The notes under the pieces: model-generated | Databases searched by the model: none | What the model saw: only the letters and a program-made list of their open reading frames with translations | What the model was told of the DNA's origin: nothing | Position numbers and translations under genes: made by a program | Assembly: GCA_947447355.1 (NCBI GenBank) | Contig: CANFJF010000033.1 | Coordinates: forward strand, 1 to 41,368 | Direction of reading: 5' to 3' | DNA: 41,368 nucleotides | Source of the DNA: Comamonadaceae bacterium | GTDB taxonomy: Bacteria; Pseudomonadota; Gammaproteobacteria; Burkholderiales; Burkholderiaceae_C | In this document: piece after piece, positions 15,249 to 23,243 of the stretch | Numbering within the stretch: position 1 is the first letter of the stretch | How the letters are laid out: every line of letters starts with the position of its first letter

Positions 15249-16121
15249 TCAGGCCGTGATGATCCAGCCCTCAAGCGGATCGACCTGTGCCGGCAGACCA
15301 TAGCGAGGCTTGCCGTCCATGTGCTGTTGATGCGCCCACGCGGCTTGCATCAGGCACAGCACGGCGTCCAACGAATCGCCCGTGGCGTCGTCGACCAGCC
15401 TGTCGCGTTGGGCATGCGTGAGTTTCAGGCGCAGACACAAGCGCGTTTGGCCATTTTCAAGCGCTGTGAGCATGTCCTTTCGCGCGATCAAACGATCAGG
15501 GGTTTGCAGGGCCTTGGCATCGTTTTTATAGCTCCGGCTTTTGGCTAACTGACCCGTCGTCTGGCTCGTTTGCTGCAGCAGCTCGCGTGCCAGCAAACCA
15601 GGATAGCCTTCTAGGGCAATGCGCGACGATCCGGTCGTTTCGATCGCTGGCACGCCCAACCCGGGAAGCTGCACGCCGGCGGCCACCAAGCGTGGAACGC
15701 CCGCATGCAACATGTAGGCGACGGGCGGGTTGACCCATTTCATGGAGCTGCTGGAGCCAGCGGGGATATCGGTGACGCGGTGAGCGAACTTTTTCCCCAC
15801 CGGGCGTGCATTGCAAAAAGCCGCAAAGACACTGCGAATCTCAGGGCGTGTGAGGCTGGCGTAGTGCCGCATGCAGTCATCCCATTGCTCAGGCCAACCG
15901 AGCTTGGTCACCAGTTCACGCGGCAAACCAAATGGCAAATCAAAAGCGCATATCCACGCTCGGTCTTCAATCAACCAACACGAGAAGTCTTCCAACGATT
16001 CAACCCGTTCGAGCTGAGCCAGTTGAACACGATCGCGCTGAAGGTGACCGGTGGCAAAGACGATCGGTTTGCGACGGCTCGGGCTGCTGGAGAAATCACA
16101 GCCGGCAAGAAGCATCTCCAA
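15249..16121 (-). CDS. DUF429 domain protein (predicted RNase-H-fold)
   Basis: A 290-residue cytoplasmic protein of the DUF429 family, proposed from fold analysis to be RNase-H-like, though activity is not established. Features that support this are an N-terminal strand ending in an Asp (LLAGCDFSSSP), the motif ICAFDLPFGLPRELV with a second acidic residue, KWVNPPVAYMLHAGVPRL, the strand ALEGYPGLLAREL, and the C-terminal DDATGDSLDAVLCLMQAAWA, where DS.DA is a typical family acidic motif. The start is four bases after the BLUF stop and the end is seven bases from the nuclease start, so all three should be co-transcribed. Confidence 0.85.
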   Translation of the reverse strand: MEMLLAGCDFSSSPSRRKPIVFATGHLQRDRVQLAQLERVESLEDFSCWLIEDRAWICAFDLPFGLPRELVTKLGWPEQWDDCMRHYASLTRPEIRSVFAAFCNARPVGKKFAHRVTDIPAGSSSSMKWVNPPVAYMLHAGVPRLVAAGVQLPGLGVPAIETTGSSRIALEGYPGLLARELLQQTSQTTGQLAKSRSYKNDAKALQTPDRLIARKDMLTALENGQTRLCLRLKLTHAQRDRLVDDATGDSLDAVLCLMQAAWAHQQHMDGKPRYGLPAQVDPLEGWIITA

Positions 16122-16125
16122 GACG

Positions 16126-16551
16126 TCAGGAACGGCCGACGATGGAAGCTGTCGCCATCAGCTCCTGCAACAAAGCCATAGAAACTGCACCAGAAACGCC
16201 ATACGGATCAAGCTCTGGTCGTTCTGAGTATTTGAGCAAGATAGAGGTGTTGAGCTTGGCCGTATTGACCAGTCCCATCGTCCAGCCGCCAAACTTGCGC
16301 TCACTGATTTCTTCGTAGCTCAGCAACATGACGTCTTTGTGGCGCGGGTCATTGAGAATATGTTTATAGAGCTCGTTCACCGCCGAGCGCCCGCCTTCTA
16401 AGGCTTGCAAAAATATCCCGCCACCGTAACAGAGAATGCCGGTGATGCCGCAAGCTGGGTTATGGCTTCGCGACTTGGCCAGAATGGCATCCGTGGCTTC
16501 CGAACTTTGAGGATCAGCCGCGCGGCTGGCATAGAGAAGGCGTACCAACAT
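16126..16551 (-). CDS. Short BLUF-domain blue-light photoreceptor
   Basis: A 141-residue stand-alone BLUF protein binding FAD. The photoactive residues fall at exactly the family spacing seen in AppA: Tyr7, Asn31, Gln49, Trp90 and Met92 (compare Y21, N45, Q63, W104, M106). The core reads LVRLLYASRA, CGITGILCYGGGIFLQALEG and FGGWTMGL. A C-terminal pair of helices follows, as in short BLUF proteins such as PixD and BlrB. There is no effector domain, so the signal must pass to a separate partner. AAAGGA lies upstream of the ATG. It is 57 bases downstream of folE and four bases before the DUF429 gene. Confidence 0.95.
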   Translation of the reverse strand: MLVRLLYASRAADPQSSEATDAILAKSRSHNPACGITGILCYGGGIFLQALEGGRSAVNELYKHILNDPRHKDVMLLSYEEISERKFGGWTMGLVNTAKLNTSILLKYSERPELDPYGVSGAVSMALLQELMATASIVGRS

Positions 16552-16608
16552 GATGGAAAATCCTTTGGGTGTTTGATGCGCAAGACAGCAGAAATTCTGC
16601 CTAACGGG

Positions 16609-17352
16609 TCAGCCGTTGGTCTTCTTTGGAATGAGTGACAAGAATTCTCGGCGCAGGTTCGGGTCTTTCAAAAAGACGCCGCGCATCACGGAGTTGATCA
16701 TCTTGCTGTCGAGGTCTTTGACACCGCGCCAACCCATGCAGTAGTGGGAGGCCTCCATCACAATGGCAAGACCGTCAGGCTGTGTTTTTTCTTGAATCAG
16801 GTCGGCCAGTTGAACCACTGCTTCTTCCTGAATCTGTGGCCGGCCCATGACCCACTCAGCCAAGCGGGCGTACTTCGACAGCCCGATCACGTTGGTGTGT
16901 TCATTTGGCAATACGCCGATCCAGACCTGCCCAATGACAGGGCAGAAATGATGCGAGCATGCGCTACGCACGGTGATGGGCCCGACGATCATGAGCTCAT
17001 TCAAATGCTCAGCATTGGGAAACTCTGTGATGGTCGGTGCATGCAGGTAGCGGCCCTTGAACACCTCATTGATGTACATCTTGGCAACGCGCCTGGCGGT
17101 GTTGTTGGTGTTGTGATCGTTCTCGGTGTCGATGACGAGGCTGTCGAGCACGCCTTGCATCTTCACCTCGACTTCATCCAGCAATTTTTCCAAGTCACCG
17201 GGCTCGATGAAGTCGGCGATGTTGTCATTGGCGTTGAAGCGTTTACGGGCCTGGGCAATCCGCTCCCTGATCTTGACTGACATCGGGGTGCCTTCATCGT
17301 CAACGGCGGGCGCTGATTCGTTCTCTGTGTGCGAAGTTGATTTCATAAGCAT
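16609..17352 (-). CDS. folE: GTP cyclohydrolase I
   Basis: Converts GTP to 7,8-dihydroneopterin triphosphate, the first step of folate and pterin synthesis. The 247-residue product contains the zinc and catalytic signature SACSHHFCPVIG, the third zinc ligand in SHYCMGWRGV, and VIGLSKYARLAEWVMGRPQIQE, followed by SKMINSVMRG. A 25-35 residue polar N-terminal tail precedes the conserved core. An alternative ATG is at 17346. BLUF, DUF429 and nuclease genes follow on the same strand. nudB, the next pterin step, lies some 5 kb away. The 215-base AT-rich gap upstream probably holds the promoter, but no clear box stands out. Confidence 0.97.
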   Translation of the reverse strand: MLMKSTSHTENESAPAVDDEGTPMSVKIRERIAQARKRFNANDNIADFIEPGDLEKLLDEVEVKMQGVLDSLVIDTENDHNTNNTARRVAKMYINEVFKGRYLHAPTITEFPNAEHLNELMIVGPITVRSACSHHFCPVIGQVWIGVLPNEHTNVIGLSKYARLAEWVMGRPQIQEEAVVQLADLIQEKTQPDGLAIVMEASHYCMGWRGVKDLDSKMINSVMRGVFLKDPNLRREFLSLIPKKTNG

Positions 17353-17438
17353 CCAAGATGGTAACAGTCTTGAAAAAACTTAGCCAAACTATTGACATGC
17401 AAAAAATGAAAGTTAAAACCCTTTCCAGCATTGACATA

Positions 17439-17461
17439 TTTGCTATTTATTTAGTAGCAAA
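17439..17461. repeat. Inverted repeat TTTGCTA-N9-TAGCAAA
   Basis: Perfect 7-bp arms at 17439-17445 and 17455-17461 around nine A/T-rich bases, in the AT-rich gap between the hydroxylase stop and folE. It may be a remnant of a small dispersed palindromic element or a weak transcript end for the aromatic module. Other copies are not present in this window. Confidence 0.35.
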
Positions 17462-17567
17462 AGCCCCCTCAACGACAAATACACCATGGCCTGAGTCTGT
17501 TTATATATCGCTTCCTGAGCGTCTATCGATAACGCCATCCGCGCAGAGTCAAGACACAGGTGCAGGG

Positions 17568-18776
17568 TCAGTCCAGGGCCAGGCACTTGTCTGCCGTCCA
17601 TCCATAGAGCCATTCGAGCGCATCGTAAAAACGCGCCTGCTCGCGGCCCTTCCACATGTCATTGCGGACCAACCGTTCGACGCCTTTGGCGTGGTAGATG
17701 CGGCCCATCTCGCGTGCCGACAAAACCACCCGCGCAGTTCGCGCGACGCGTGAGCGCTCGTACAGCGCCAGTGCACGGCGCCAGTCACCACTTTCGTGGC
17801 GCACAGCACGGCCCAGTGTCACCGCGTCTTCACAGGCCGTGCAAGCGCCTTGCGCCAAATACTGAACCATCGGATGCGCGGCATCGCCCAGCAACGCGGC
17901 ACGGCCAAAAACCCAAGACTCGATCGGATCGCGATCAGCGGTAGCCCAGCGTTTCCACTCCTTTGGGATGCGCAAAATGGCCTGAAGCTGTTCGCAGGTG
18001 GATGCGAAGTAGCGCTGCACTTCGGCGGCATCACCGTCCATCACACCCCACTCTTCAGACTTGTCACTGTGAAAGGTCACGGCTAAGTTGTATTTGTCGC
18101 CATCTTTGAGTGGGTAATGCACCAAATGACAATTGGGCCCAACCCAAATACAAGGCGCAGTTCGCCGCAAGGCCTCGGGAAAATCTTGCGTGTCGATCAC
18201 GGCACGAAAAACCACGTGTCCCGAAACACGTATGCTGTCGCCGACGTATTGCTGACGCACGGCTGAGCGCACGCCGTCACAGGCGATCACCGCCTGCCCA
18301 TCATGTCGCCCGCCTTTGGCATCCACCAAGCTCACACCGTCCGCATGTTGCTGAACTTGGACAATTCGGGTTGAGGTCAAAAACTCGATGTCGCTGGTCG
18401 CCGCCTGCACGCCTTCCAACAAAGCACTGTGGATATCGGCACGGTGAATCACCGCGTACGGATTGCCAAAGCGCTGACGAAAATTCTCGCCCAACGAAAT
18501 GCTCGCCACACGCTCTCCATCCATGGCGTCAAACATCACCATTTCTTCGGTGTAGACCGCCTTCGCGCGCAGGTTGGCACCCACACCCAATGCGTCACAG
18601 GCCGCAAAGGCATTCGGGCTGAGTTGAATGCCGGCACCAATCTCACTGATCTGCGCGGCTTGCTCAATCACCTTGACGCGATAACCTTCTCGCACCAAGG
18701 CCAGTGCGGCGGCCAGACCACCAATGCCGCCACCGGCCACCAGCACAGGGCGTTGGTCTTTTTGTGCAGTTGACAT
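17568..18776 (-). CDS. FAD-dependent aromatic hydroxylase (3-hydroxybenzoate 6-hydroxylase/salicylate hydroxylase type)
   Basis: A 402-residue class A flavoprotein monooxygenase that uses NAD(P)H and O2 to hydroxylate a phenolic acid. It has the FAD loop GGGIGGLAAALAL (residue 15 onward), the DG motif VIACDGVRSAVR, and the GD motif ALLGDAAHPMVQYLAQGA near residue 300. The QYLAQGAC.A.EDA signature is characteristic of the 3-hydroxybenzoate 6-hydroxylase and salicylate hydroxylase clade. The exact substrate is not decidable from sequence. It lies 15 bases behind a gamma-resorcylate-type decarboxylase, so it may act on that enzyme's product or on a related hydroxybenzoate. No ring-cleavage dioxygenase is nearby. 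Confidence 0.88.
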   Translation of the reverse strand: MSTAQKDQRPVLVAGGGIGGLAAALALVREGYRVKVIEQAAQISEIGAGIQLSPNAFAACDALGVGANLRAKAVYTEEMVMFDAMDGERVASISLGENFRQRFGNPYAVIHRADIHSALLEGVQAATSDIEFLTSTRIVQVQQHADGVSLVDAKGGRHDGQAVIACDGVRSAVRQQYVGDSIRVSGHVVFRAVIDTQDFPEALRRTAPCIWVGPNCHLVHYPLKDGDKYNLAVTFHSDKSEEWGVMDGDAAEVQRYFASTCEQLQAILRIPKEWKRWATADRDPIESWVFGRAALLGDAAHPMVQYLAQGACTACEDAVTLGRAVRHESGDWRRALALYERSRVARTARVVLSAREMGRIYHAKGVERLVRNDMWKGREQARFYDALEWLYGWTADKCLALD

Positions 18777-18791
18777 GCAAAAACTCTCTTC

Positions 18792-19763
18792 TTAGACCAA
18801 GCCAAAAAGCTGGCGAGCGTTGTCACGACCGATCTTCTGACGGTCGTTCTCGCTGATTTCGCAGCGATCAAACCAGCTGGCGGCATGCTCATGCGTCTCA
18901 AACGGGTAATCGACTGAATACATGATGCGGTCACTGCCGACTTCCAGCATGGTGGACAACAGCGTGGGCGTGCGAAAGTTACCGCTGGTGGTGATGTGCA
19001 CATTGCTGCGCAAGTAGTCGCCAATTTCTTTTTCACATGGCATGCCGCGACGCCCCTTGCGCAAGATATGGTCAACCCGCCAGATGTTGAAGGGGATACC
19101 TTCACCGAAATGTCCCAGAATCATTTGCAACTCAGGATGCCGGTCAAACATGCCGCTGGACAGCAGGCGCAAAGCGTGAATGCTGGTTTCCATGGCAAAC
19201 GCCCACGTCGGCCCGGTCAGCCAATGTGCGCCGTCATAAATCGGCTCACGACTCGCCAGCGGGTCACGCGGGTGCATGTAAAACGGCTTGCCAAGCTTGG
19301 CTGCCGTGGTCCAGAAATCAGTGAATTGCGGCGCGTCGTAATAGACCACCGTGCTCTCGTCGCCTACCTGCGAAAAACCATTGACCAGAAAGCCATGAAA
19401 GCCCAATTGCTGGATACAGCGCTCCAGTTCACGCGCGGCAGCATCAGGGTCCTGCATTGGTAGCGCGGCAAAGCCGCCAAAGCGTGTCGGATGGCGCTTG
19501 ACCTGCTCAGCCAACACATCGTTGGCACGTTTGGCCACTTCAATGGCGCGCTTGACGTCCGGAATGGCTTGCACAGCGGGAGAATTCAGCGAAAGAATTG
19601 AAAACTCTGTGCCCCATTGGTCCATCTGCTCAAGGCGCTGCTGTTCGAAGTCCAGCAAATTGCTTTTCAGGCCTGTCCAGACCTCTGGACGGGCATATAC
19701 CTGCGAGTCAGCAATCGTCAAGTCAATCGCAAAGTGCTCTTCAAGCGCAATCTTGTTTTTCAT
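18792..19763 (-). CDS. Amidohydrolase-family non-oxidative decarboxylase (gamma-resorcylate decarboxylase-like)
   Basis: A 323-residue TIM-barrel metal enzyme. Residues match those known for gamma-resorcylate (2,6-dihydroxybenzoate) decarboxylase almost number for number: Glu8 and His10 in ALEEHF, His164 in FYMHPRDP and Asp285 in YSVDYPFE as metal ligands, plus His218 in GHFGEG and Arg229 in IWRVDH. Other shared stretches are SLNSPAVQAIPD, NDVLAEQ, LVNGFSQ and TTSGNFRT. The family releases CO2 from hydroxybenzoates to give phenols such as resorcinol, reversibly. 2,3-dihydroxybenzoate or salicylate decarboxylase activity are alternatives. It is tightly linked to a TctC receptor and a FAD hydroxylase. 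Confidence 0.9.
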   Translation of the reverse strand: MKNKIALEEHFAIDLTIADSQVYARPEVWTGLKSNLLDFEQQRLEQMDQWGTEFSILSLNSPAVQAIPDVKRAIEVAKRANDVLAEQVKRHPTRFGGFAALPMQDPDAAARELERCIQQLGFHGFLVNGFSQVGDESTVVYYDAPQFTDFWTTAAKLGKPFYMHPRDPLASREPIYDGAHWLTGPTWAFAMETSIHALRLLSSGMFDRHPELQMILGHFGEGIPFNIWRVDHILRKGRRGMPCEKEIGDYLRSNVHITTSGNFRTPTLLSTMLEVGSDRIMYSVDYPFETHEHAASWFDRCEISENDRQKIGRDNARQLFGLV

Positions 19764-19777
19764 GGTGTCGCGGTAGC

Positions 19778-20779
19778 TTATTCAGGCTTGATGTTGAGCT
19801 TGTCGAGAACGCCTTGCCAGGTCTTGCGGTCTTGATTGATGTACTGGGTCAGCTGCTCCGGCGTGCCGGGCCGTGGATACGTTCCCAGTTCACGGGACTT
19901 GGCCACCACGTCGGGCAACATCAACGCTTCGCCGATGTCCTTGTTGAGTTTGGCGAGCACTGCGGCGTCCACACCTTTTTTGGCGATGACAGCAAACCAC
20001 CCGTAGGCCACAGCGCCGGGCGCGGTTTTGAGGGCCAATGGAAATTGCTCCAGACCTGGTTCAACGCGGTCAGCCATCGAAGCCAGTATGCGCAGCTTGC
20101 CGCCTTGCACGTTGCCGGCCACCACGTTGTAGGTCTCCACCATCATCTTGGTCTGCCCACCCAGCGTCGCCTGCATGGCTTGGGCACCACCGGGGTAATG
20201 CACCTCCAAAAACTCTGCGCCGGATTGCAAACCCAACAATGCAGAAGCCAAATGCGGCGCTGTGCCGCGGCCGTTGTCGGCGACTTCAACGCTCTGCGGT
20301 TTGGCTTTGGCGGCCGCAAGGAATTCAGCCAGCGTTTTATGCGGCGAGTCTGCAGGCACCGCGAGCACAAAGGGAGCAACCGCAGCCAGAGTGACCGGTA
20401 CAAAATCCCGTGCAAAATCGTAGGTGACGCCCTTGATGGTGCTGGGAGCAACGGATATCGCTGAACCCTGAACAAAGCCAAAAGTGTTGCCATCGGCAGG
20501 CGCGTTGAGAATACTGTTCATGCCAATCACGCCACTACCGCCCGGCTTGTTGTCAACAATCACCGCTTGACCCCATTTGTCCGTGAGCTTGATGCCTACA
20601 AAACGGATCAACACATCGGGGGCCGAACCCGCCGGAAACGGCACCACAAAGCGAACCGCCTGCACTGGCCATTTGCTGGCCGTGGTTTGAGCATTGGCCA
20701 ATGGCAAGCTCGTTAACAGCGCTAGGCCCATGCTCAGAGCAGCACGCTTTGTCAGTTGTTTTGAGGCAATAAATGTCAT
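19778..20779 (-). CDS. Bug-family (TctC) periplasmic substrate-binding protein
   Basis: A 333-residue periplasmic receptor of the tripartite tricarboxylate transporter type. The signal peptide (residues 1-30) ends at LANAQ. The mature protein has VRFVVPFPAGSAPDVLIRF, VIVDNKPGGSGVIGMN, VPVTLAAVAPFVLAV and a C-terminal KLNKDIGEAL, as in Bug proteins, which bind small carboxylates. No TctA or TctB membrane partners are nearby, as is usual for orphan Bug genes in Burkholderiales. It is the first gene of the module, 14 bases before the decarboxylase and divergent from marR, so it may bind the aromatic acid consumed by the pathway (inference). Confidence 0.92.
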   Translation of the reverse strand: MTFIASKQLTKRAALSMGLALLTSLPLANAQTTASKWPVQAVRFVVPFPAGSAPDVLIRFVGIKLTDKWGQAVIVDNKPGGSGVIGMNSILNAPADGNTFGFVQGSAISVAPSTIKGVTYDFARDFVPVTLAAVAPFVLAVPADSPHKTLAEFLAAAKAKPQSVEVADNGRGTAPHLASALLGLQSGAEFLEVHYPGGAQAMQATLGGQTKMMVETYNVVAGNVQGGKLRILASMADRVEPGLEQFPLALKTAPGAVAYGWFAVIAKKGVDAAVLAKLNKDIGEALMLPDVVAKSRELGTYPRPGTPEQLTQYINQDRKTWQGVLDKLNIKPE

Positions 20780-20871
20780 CCGCTGGTCTCCGTCGTGTTG
20801 AATAGAATGGCGCTGGCCTCGTGTGACGGCAGGCCGCTCTTGAGTAAATCGATTGAATAACTGGAAGGACT

Positions 20872-20895
20872 ATATACTTGATTAATCAAGCATAT
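20872..20895. promoter_or_regulatory. Palindromic operator between tctC and marR
   Basis: The perfect palindrome CTTGATTAATCAAG (20877-20890) is flanked by ATAT on both sides (20872-20875, 20892-20895) with one mismatched pair between. It ends four bases before the marR ATG and overlaps TATACT (20873-20878), a plausible marR -10. Size and symmetry fit a dimeric MarR-family site that would repress marR itself and possibly the divergent operon. Confidence 0.7.
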
Positions 20896-20899
20896 CTAC

Positions 20900-21349
20900 A
20901 TGAAAACCCTCGGAGTAAACCACCGCCTTGAAAAGGCCGTCCCCTTCTTGCTAGCCCGAGCTGGGGCACGCATGGGAAACGCATTTTCGAAAGCGCTCAA
21001 ACCTTACGGCATCAGCCTGATTGAGTGGCGAATTTGCGCTTCGTTGCAACACACCCCTAGCCAAGCTCTGACAGAACTTGCAGCGCACATCGCTGCAGAT
21101 TTATCGGCCATGTCTCGCACCGTGGACCGGTTGGTTGCCTTGGACTTAGTCGCCCGCGAAAAATGTGCCACAGATGGACGTGTCGTGCGCATTGCCTTGA
21201 ACGCCAATGGCAAGAGGCTGACGCAAGAAATCACGCCACTCGCACAACACTATGAGGCGGTAGCGCTGTCCGACTTCAGCGCATCAGAAATCAAGACACT
21301 GCGCAGTATGCTGTTGCGGCTGTATAAAAATACAACACCACTGGCCTGA
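20900..21349 (+). CDS. MarR-family transcriptional regulator
   Basis: A 149-residue winged-helix regulator. The N-terminal dimerisation helix (AVPFLLARAGARMGNAFSKAL) is followed by ISLIEWRICASL, the recognition helix region TELAAHIAADLSAMSRTVDRL, and the wing DLVAREKCATDGRVVRIALN (D.R motif), then C-terminal helices. MarR proteins of this type usually repress catabolic genes until a phenolic ligand binds. It is divergent from the TctC-decarboxylase-hydroxylase operon, with a palindromic site just ahead of its start. No Shine-Dalgarno is visible; the operator occupies that position. Confidence 0.92.
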   Translation: MKTLGVNHRLEKAVPFLLARAGARMGNAFSKALKPYGISLIEWRICASLQHTPSQALTELAAHIAADLSAMSRTVDRLVALDLVAREKCATDGRVVRIALNANGKRLTQEITPLAQHYEAVALSDFSASEIKTLRSMLLRLYKNTTPLA

Positions 21350-21352
21350 ACT

Positions 21353-21378
21353 TCATAGCACTAAGGATCTGGCTATGA
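21353..21378. terminator. Inverted repeat between convergent marR and clsB
   Basis: TCATAGC (21353-21359) and GCTATGA (21372-21378) pair around 12 bases in the 58-base gap between the two convergent stops. The stem is AT-rich and lacks a T-run, so a terminator role is tentative. Confidence 0.3.
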
Positions 21379-21407
21379 GCCGCAACGTCACATCGACCGA
21401 TGACATT

Positions 21408-22679
21408 TCAATAGCGCTGACCCGCGAGTAACAAGGCCAGCCGCATCAACGCATAAGCCACAAGGTCAAGCATGCGCTGACGCCACGGACGTCCGTTGTA
21501 TTCATCGGCTTCGACGCGCCGACCGTGGCCGGCGATGGCGGTCAGTAGCCTTTGTCGCAGGTCTGCGGCAAAGGCACGATCATCTAACACCACGTTGGCT
21601 TCGCGTGCCAGCAGCAGGCTCAGAGGATCGAGATTGGAAGAACCGACAGTGGCCCAGTGGCCGTCAATGACAGCCACCTTGGCATGCAAAAAGCTGGCTT
21701 CGTATTCATGGATTACTACGCCAGCATTGAGCAGTGCGCCATACACGGGGCGGGCTGCGTGGTACTGCATGAAATGCTCATACTTGCCTTGGAGCAGCAA
21801 GGTGACTTTGACACCCCGACGTGCCGCCTTGATGAGCGCACGACGCAGACGCCCACCCGGCACAAAATACGCATTGGCGATCAAGATGTCTTGACGTGCA
21901 TGGCCAATCGCTTTGCGATAAGCACGCTCAATCATGTTGCGATTCAACAGGTTGTCACGAACCAGCAATGTGGCGCGAGCCGTCGGCTGGCTGTGCGAGG
22001 TTCTGGCCCCTGCGGGCCGGCCCGACAATAACAACGCACGCCGACGCGCCATATGGGCGGCACTGATCCGACCTCCGTAGCCTGCGACCTTGAAAGCCTC
22101 CCAGGCCGCGGCCAAATGATGCCGTCTGGCGCTGTAGCCCGCCTGCACGCGCCACCAAAGCAATGCCATTGCCTCCGAGGCAGCCTCGGCCACGGGTCCA
22201 TGGAGCGCTACGGTGAAGTCAAATCGGGGCGCGGCAAGAGCGCCAAACCTTGGATCATAAAAATCATCCAACACATTGACACCACCGCAAAAAACCAATT
22301 GCTGATCGACCACGCAGAGCTTGCGGTGCAGCCGCCGCCAGCGGTCTGGCCGTACCAACCCCAGGCTGGGCCAGCTACCCGTCAGCGGTGAATAGACTTG
22401 CCAATGCACACCTGCTGTTGTGAGCTTTTGCGCCCAAGCGGCCTGCAACGGTTCAGTGCCAATACCGTCGACCATCACCTGTACTGTCAGGCCACGTTGA
22501 GCTGCACGAGCCAAAGATTCTGCGACATCGGCACCCGCACCGTGGAAGTCGAAAATATAGGTTTCCAACTGCACCCAATAAACCGCGCTATCGATCGCTG
22601 CAATCAGCGCTGGAAAGAATGCCGCACCACCTTGCAACAGCTGCGGCGGCGATGGCGGGGATAAAGTGGCTTGAGGCAT
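21408..22679 (-). CDS. clsB: Cardiolipin synthase B-like phospholipase D family protein
   Basis: A 423-residue phospholipase D superfamily enzyme with two HKD motifs: HRKLCVVD with GGVNVLDDFYD near residue 118-145, and HAKVAVID with GSSNLDPLSL near residue 330. This pattern, without long N-terminal membrane helices, matches ClsB-type cardiolipin synthases, which join phosphatidyl groups at the inner membrane. A hydrophobic C-terminus (LVAYALMRLALLLAG) may associate with the membrane. It is the last gene of a long minus-strand run, 63 bases after nudB, and convergent with marR. The exact lipid substrates cannot be read from sequence. Confidence 0.9.
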   Translation of the reverse strand: MPQATLSPPSPPQLLQGGAAFFPALIAAIDSAVYWVQLETYIFDFHGAGADVAESLARAAQRGLTVQVMVDGIGTEPLQAAWAQKLTTAGVHWQVYSPLTGSWPSLGLVRPDRWRRLHRKLCVVDQQLVFCGGVNVLDDFYDPRFGALAAPRFDFTVALHGPVAEAASEAMALLWWRVQAGYSARRHHLAAAWEAFKVAGYGGRISAAHMARRRALLLSGRPAGARTSHSQPTARATLLVRDNLLNRNMIERAYRKAIGHARQDILIANAYFVPGGRLRRALIKAARRGVKVTLLLQGKYEHFMQYHAARPVYGALLNAGVVIHEYEASFLHAKVAVIDGHWATVGSSNLDPLSLLLAREANVVLDDRAFAADLRQRLLTAIAGHGRRVEADEYNGRPWRQRMLDLVAYALMRLALLLAGQRY

Positions 22680-22742
22680 GGGTCAAGGGTGACACAAATA
22701 TCAGTCTGCGCCAAGCCACACTGAATACCCTCAAATATTGGG

Positions 22743-23186
22743 CTAGCCGAACTTTGGCAGCATCAAGATGGCCTCGGCATTTGAAGGTGAATAGCAGCTG
22801 TCAGCGGCAGCACGCCAATCCAGCCACTGCCACGCAGTGTGCTCGCGTGGACTCAACCGCACGGGAACAGCTTCTGGCACGCACAAACTGAACAGATGTT
22901 CTGTGTTGCGCGTCACGCCGGGTGCATAACGGTGGCGCCAGGCCGGGTAAATCTCGTACACATTGGTCATGCCCCAATCCAGCAAATCAGCGGGTTGGAC
23001 TGCAAGGCCCGTTTCTTCCTGAACCTCCCGCGCGGCGGTGTGGCGCAGATCGAGGTCAGTCGCATCAACCGAGCCGGTCACACTTTGCCAAAATTCGGCG
23101 TGGTCAGCACGCCGGATCAGCAGCACCTCTAACGCTGGCGTGTGAATGACCACAAGCACGGAAACCGGCAGTTTGAACACCACCAT
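22743..23186 (-). CDS. nudB: Dihydroneopterin triphosphate diphosphatase (Nudix)
   Basis: A 147-residue Nudix hydrolase that removes pyrophosphate from dihydroneopterin triphosphate, the step after FolE in folate synthesis. It begins FKLPVSVLVVIHTPALEVLLIRR, contains the NudB-typical FWQSVTGSVD, and ends the Nudix box with AAREVQEETGL. The box has one extra residue between the Gly and REV.EE compared with the consensus, which I recall as common in betaproteobacterial NudB proteins. It lies 57 bases downstream of aspS on the same strand, a frequent pairing. Confidence 0.92.
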   Translation of the reverse strand: MVVFKLPVSVLVVIHTPALEVLLIRRADHAEFWQSVTGSVDATDLDLRHTAAREVQEETGLAVQPADLLDWGMTNVYEIYPAWRHRYAPGVTRNTEHLFSLCVPEAVPVRLSPREHTAWQWLDWRAAADSCYSPSNAEAILMLPKFG

Positions 23187-23243
23187 TCAACCACTCATCA
23201 GTCGCATTGGCCGCAGCATTCGGAACTGCTGGCCCAATGCAAG

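Noticed and set aside
17391..17437. TTGACA hexamers at about 17393 and 17431 as plus-strand promoters
   Set aside because: Neither has a -10 at the right distance, and no plus-strand gene follows.
17443..17655. A 70-codon minus-strand frame in the gap after the hydroxylase
   Set aside because: It overlaps the hydroxylase 3' end, has no homology I recognise and includes the inverted repeat.
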